The notes beneath the pieces were generated by a model. The model worked only from the letters and a program-made list of their open reading frames with translations, had not been told where the DNA came from and did no database searches. From an uncultured Alistipes sp. (GTDB lineage Bacteria > Bacteroidota > Bacteroidia > Bacteroidales > UBA932): a stretch of 17,303 nt of DNA. The position numbers were made by a program, and so were the translations under genes. The stretch is from positions 1-17,303 of the forward strand of contig UQUJ01000065.1 in NCBI GenBank assembly GCA_900544195.1, in the 5' to 3' direction. Every line of letters begins with the position of its first letter. Within the stretch, counting starts at the first letter, position 1. Below, piece by piece: positions 15,082 through 17,303 of the stretch.

Positions 15082-15828
15082 ATGAAAGCGATGATTTTCG
15101 CGGCAGGTCTCGGGACGAGACTCAAGCCGATCACGGACACTTTGCCTAAGGCCTTGGTGCCTGTCGCCGGAAAGCCTCTCCTGTACCATGTCGTGTCAAA
15201 GCTTAAGGAGGCCGGAATCTCTGACTTTGTGATCAACGTCCATCATTTTGCCGACTCGATCATAGGCTACACTCATGAGCAGAACGATTTCGGTGTCAAG
15301 GTCAGTTTCTCGGACGAGCGGGATCTTCTGCGCGAGACCGGAGGTGGGATCAAATTCGCCCGCCCCCTATTGGAAGGCGGACATTTTCTGGTTCATAATG
15401 TGGACATAATCTCGGACTTGGATGTCGTCTGGTTCATCTCTCAGACCCGTCCTGACGCCATGTCGAGCATTCTTGTGAGCGATCGTAAGACGCAGAGATA
15501 TTTCCTTTTCGACGACGACATGAGGCTTGTCGGCTGGACGAATCTGGCCACAGGTGAGGTCAAGAGCCCTTACGGGGACATCGACCCGGGAAAGTTCCGG
15601 AAATATGCTTTCGCAGGCATCCACTGCATCTCCGACGGCATATTCAAAGTCTTTGACGAGGATGGCTGGGGAGACCGCTTCTCCATAACGGACTTTTATA
15701 TTCAGGAATGTGCCAAGCATCCGATCTATGGAATAGTCCCTAAGGAGTTGAGACTGATTGATGTGGGTAAGTTTGAGACCCTCTCCGAGGCGGAGGAATT
15801 TGTTAGAAACACACTTAAAAACAACTGA
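15082..15828 (+). CDS. MurU-like sugar-1-phosphate nucleotidyltransferase
   Basis: 248 residues with the nucleotidyltransferase start AMIFAAGLGTRLKPITDTLP, the PKALVPVAGKPLL substrate loop, RETGGGIK, and HNVDIISD with the metal-binding Asp. The size and compact one-domain form match MurU, which makes UDP-MurNAc from MurNAc-1-phosphate. It could also be a general UTP- or dTTP-dependent enzyme, but the AmgK-like gene just upstream favours MurU. The ATG directly follows the kinase stop with no spacer, so the two are probably co-translated. Together they would bypass the early, fosfomycin-sensitive route to UDP-MurNAc, if the assignment is right. Confidence 0.88.
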   Translation: MKAMIFAAGLGTRLKPITDTLPKALVPVAGKPLLYHVVSKLKEAGISDFVINVHHFADSIIGYTHEQNDFGVKVSFSDERDLLRETGGGIKFARPLLEGGHFLVHNVDIISDLDVVWFISQTRPDAMSSILVSDRKTQRYFLFDDDMRLVGWTNLATGEVKSPYGDIDPGKFRKYAFAGIHCISDGIFKVFDEDGWGDRFSITDFYIQECAKHPIYGIVPKELRLIDVGKFETLSEAEEFVRNTLKNN

Positions 15829-15836
15829 TTAATATT

Positions 15837-16277
15837 ATGGCAAAAGGCAAGTTTTGGTCTGAGTTCAAGGACTTTGCGATGAAAGGCAATGTGATCGATC
15901 TGGCTGTCGGTGTAATTGTCGGCGGCGCTTTCGGCAAGATTGTCACCTCTTTGGTCAACGATGTGATCATGCCGTGCGTGGGCGTGCTCATCGGCGGCTT
16001 CGATTTCACAAACCTTAAGATCGTCCTTCACAAGGCTGTGATGGAAGGCTCGGAAGTGATCAAGCCCGCCGTGACCCTGAACTATGGCAATTTCATTCAG
16101 GAGACGGTTAATTTCCTGATCATCGCTTTCAGTATATTCCTTGCCATCAAGGGATTGGCTAAATTGCAGAGAAAGAAGAAGGAAGAGGCTTCGGCAGCCC
16201 CTGCCGTACCGGCTCCTAAGCCTGATGATGTGGTTCTTCTTGAGGAGATCCGGGATCTTCTGAAGAATCAGAAGTGA
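15837..16277 (+). CDS. mscL: Large-conductance mechanosensitive channel MscL
   Basis: 146 residues, normal for MscL. The N-terminal amphipathic helix and first membrane span read FAMKGNVIDLAVGVIVGGAF, followed by VTSLVNDVIMP; the second span is about FLIIAFSIFLAIKGL. The C-terminus is a charged helix (EEIRDLLKNQ) after an Ala/Pro linker. The channel opens on membrane tension to release solutes during osmotic downshock. It starts eight bases after the nucleotidyltransferase stop and closes the plus-strand run. Its last 62 bases overlap the AraC-family gene on the other strand. Confidence 0.96.
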   Translation: MAKGKFWSEFKDFAMKGNVIDLAVGVIVGGAFGKIVTSLVNDVIMPCVGVLIGGFDFTNLKIVLHKAVMEGSEVIKPAVTLNYGNFIQETVNFLIIAFSIFLAIKGLAKLQRKKKEEASAAPAVPAPKPDDVVLLEEIRDLLKNQK

Positions 16278-17181
16278 TCCGTTCCTTGTACATCTTCGGG
16301 GAGCATCCGACCGCTTCCTTGAAATACTTTCCGAAGAAAGACTGGTTCGCGAAATGCAGGGCCTCGCTGATTTCCTGAATGGTGTAATTGCCGCTCTTGA
16401 GCATGGTCTTTGCGTCCTTTATGACGAAGTCGCGTATCCAGTCTTTCGCATGTTTGCCGGACTCCTTGTAGATAATCTGGGCGAAGTATTTCGGGGAGAT
16501 GAACAGTTTCCTGGCGTAGAACTGGACACTTCTCTCGAACGTGTAGTTCTGGCTGACCTCGATTAGGAAACGGCGCAGAATCTCGTTGCTTCTCCACTTT
16601 GTCACAGGCTGTGAAATCTCCTTGTTCTCGTTGTTCATAAGATGAGCCGAAAGGTAGCTTGCGAGCATGATGTAGGCTCCTTCCAGCGCCTCGGATTTGA
16701 ACACGTCACTGTCGAAGAGGATGATGTTCTTGACAGTCGTGAAAAAGGACAGCATCCGTTTGCTCTCCTCTGGCGAGAGGTGGAGTATCTTTGGATCGTA
16801 AAGTGAGTTGCGCAGGAATCTGGTGCTGCCGTAGGTGAATTTAATCAGACTGCAGTCTGGAAGGATGGACACAGAGATGGACTTGAAGTCATCGGTGATG
16901 CTGATGCTCTCGGCGATGTTGCCGATGCTGACCATGAAGATGTCGTTGGCCCTTATGACATAGTCCCGGCCGGAAACCCTGGTGCGCGCCTCTCCGTCAA
17001 CGCAAAGGAATATGGTCGTGAAGCGCATCTTTGCCGGCAGGGAAGGGAACATCTTGACCTTCTTCGGCCATCTGTCATCGATGCTGTCGTTCAGGAACAA
17101 CTGATCGTTATAGACGGTCAGTCCAGGGAACTCTCTCAGTAGCTGGATGTCAAAATTGTTTATTTTCCTGTATTTGTCCAT
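16216..17181 (-). CDS. AraC-family transcriptional regulator
   Basis: 321 residues. Residues about 40-190 form the variable effector/dimerisation half, with a beta-rich start (MRFTTIFLCVDGEARTRVSG) consistent with a cupin-like sensor. Residues about 200-301 form the AraC DNA-binding domain with two helix-turn-helix units: ARKLFISPKYFAQIIYKESG, and TIQEISEALHFANQSFFGKYF followed by SPKMYKER. The last 20 residues (from about 302) have no family equivalent and lie antisense to mscL. The ATG at 17179-17181 follows a good promoter. The regulator may control itself through the inverted repeat upstream; other targets are unknown. Confidence 0.92.
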   Translation of the reverse strand: MDKYRKINNFDIQLLREFPGLTVYNDQLFLNDSIDDRWPKKVKMFPSLPAKMRFTTIFLCVDGEARTRVSGRDYVIRANDIFMVSIGNIAESISITDDFKSISVSILPDCSLIKFTYGSTRFLRNSLYDPKILHLSPEESKRMLSFFTTVKNIILFDSDVFKSEALEGAYIMLASYLSAHLMNNENKEISQPVTKWRSNEILRRFLIEVSQNYTFERSVQFYARKLFISPKYFAQIIYKESGKHAKDWIRDFVIKDAKTMLKSGNYTIQEISEALHFANQSFFGKYFKEAVGCSPKMYKERITSDSSEDPGSPQEEPHHQA

Positions 17182-17194
17182 TCCGTTTTAACAA

Positions 17195-17222
17195 TTGTTC
17201 AAAAATACACATTTTTGGACAA
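17195..17222. promoter_or_regulatory. Inverted repeat overlapping the araC-type promoter (possible operator)
   Basis: TTGTTCAAAAAT (17195-17206) and ATTTTTGGACAA (17211-17222) are inverted copies matching at 11 of 12 positions, with a four-base ACAC spacer. The repeat overlaps the -7 box of the regulator's promoter and ends 14 bases before its ATG, so a bound protein should block transcription. Autoregulation is a reasonable guess. Confidence 0.5.
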
Positions 17223-17232
17223 AATGAACAAA
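17200..17232 (-). promoter_or_regulatory. Bacteroidota-type promoter of the AraC-family gene
   Basis: On the minus strand TTTG (complement of 17229-17232) is followed after 21 bases by TATTTTTG (complement of 17200-17207), matching the TTTG/TAnnTTTG consensus. The start codon lies about 18 bases after the -7 box. Confidence 0.6.
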
Positions 17233-17261
17233 TATTCTTACTTTTTAACAGGGCAACCGCA

Positions 17262-17303
17262 TCAAATTCTAGCGCCCCTAAGCAGTTCCAGAAGATAGTC
17301 CTG
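17262..17303 (-). CDS. C-terminal tail of an off-window gene (partial)
   Basis: On the minus strand the last 42 bases encode 13 residues (QDYLLELLRGARI) followed by TGA at 17262-17264. The composition looks like a helical protein C-terminus. The stop lies about 80 bases before the regulator's start, which fits an upstream gene in the same direction. The family cannot be assigned. Confidence 0.35.
   Translation of the reverse strand, partial: QDYLLELLRGARI

Noticed and set aside
1..17303. CRISPR array, insertion sequence ends, riboswitch or rRNA
   Set aside because: No regularly spaced repeats, transposase gene, conserved leader fold or rRNA sequence was seen; the repeats present are REP-like or low complexity.

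Overview
The window looks like a Bacteroidales (Bacteroidota) chromosome carrying the end of an integrated mobile element at its left side. Support comes from Bacteroidota-type promoter boxes (TTTG about 19-21 bases upstream of TAnnTTTG) and from gene families typical of the phylum: a membrane-anchored HU-CCDC81 protein, DUF4922, DUF6515, a NamZ/DUF1343 hydrolase and a sugar kinase fused to RapZ. A few hand-counted 60-base lines gave about 35-40% G+C in the first 3 kb and about 48-58% in the rest, with the change at the tRNA gene. I cannot name a genus.

Region 1 (1-2991) is the mobile element. It has the 3' tail of an off-window ORF, a replication-initiation-factor-like protein, a 342-base stretch without a clear gene, a 52-codon ORF and a large serine recombinase. 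The recombinase ORF runs into the 3' half of a tRNA-Asn(GTT) gene on the opposite strand, so the tRNA 3' end is the likely attachment site. Region 2 (about 3065-3157) is a short divergent promoter region serving the tRNA (minus) and the next gene (plus).

Region 3 (3157-16277) is a run of eleven plus-strand genes. Most are spaced by under 30 bases or overlap; only 12007-12189 is a larger gap. In order: HU-CCDC81 membrane protein, acyl-ACP thioesterase, AspT/YidE-type transporter, Nudix hydrolase, DUF4922-SpoIID fusion, AmpG-like MFS permease, NamZ-like exo-N-acetylmuramidase, secreted Ser/Arg-rich DUF6515 protein, AmgK-like kinase fused to a RapZ C-terminal domain, MurU-like nucleotidyltransferase and MscL. 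From the SpoIID fusion to the nucleotidyltransferase, the families fit peptidoglycan salvage: release MurNAc outside (NamZ), import (AmpG-like), cleave glycan (SpoIID), phosphorylate the amino sugar (AmgK-like), and make UDP-MurNAc (MurU-like). The RapZ domain suggests sensing of amino-sugar phosphate.

Region 4 (16216-17303) has a convergent AraC-family regulator overlapping the mscL 3' end by 62 bases. Its promoter overlaps a near-perfect inverted repeat. The last bases may hold the tail of another minus-strand gene. The most unusual signal is a family of REP-like palindromes inserted inside two unrelated coding genes and read in the same frame in both, where they encode flexible linker sequence.
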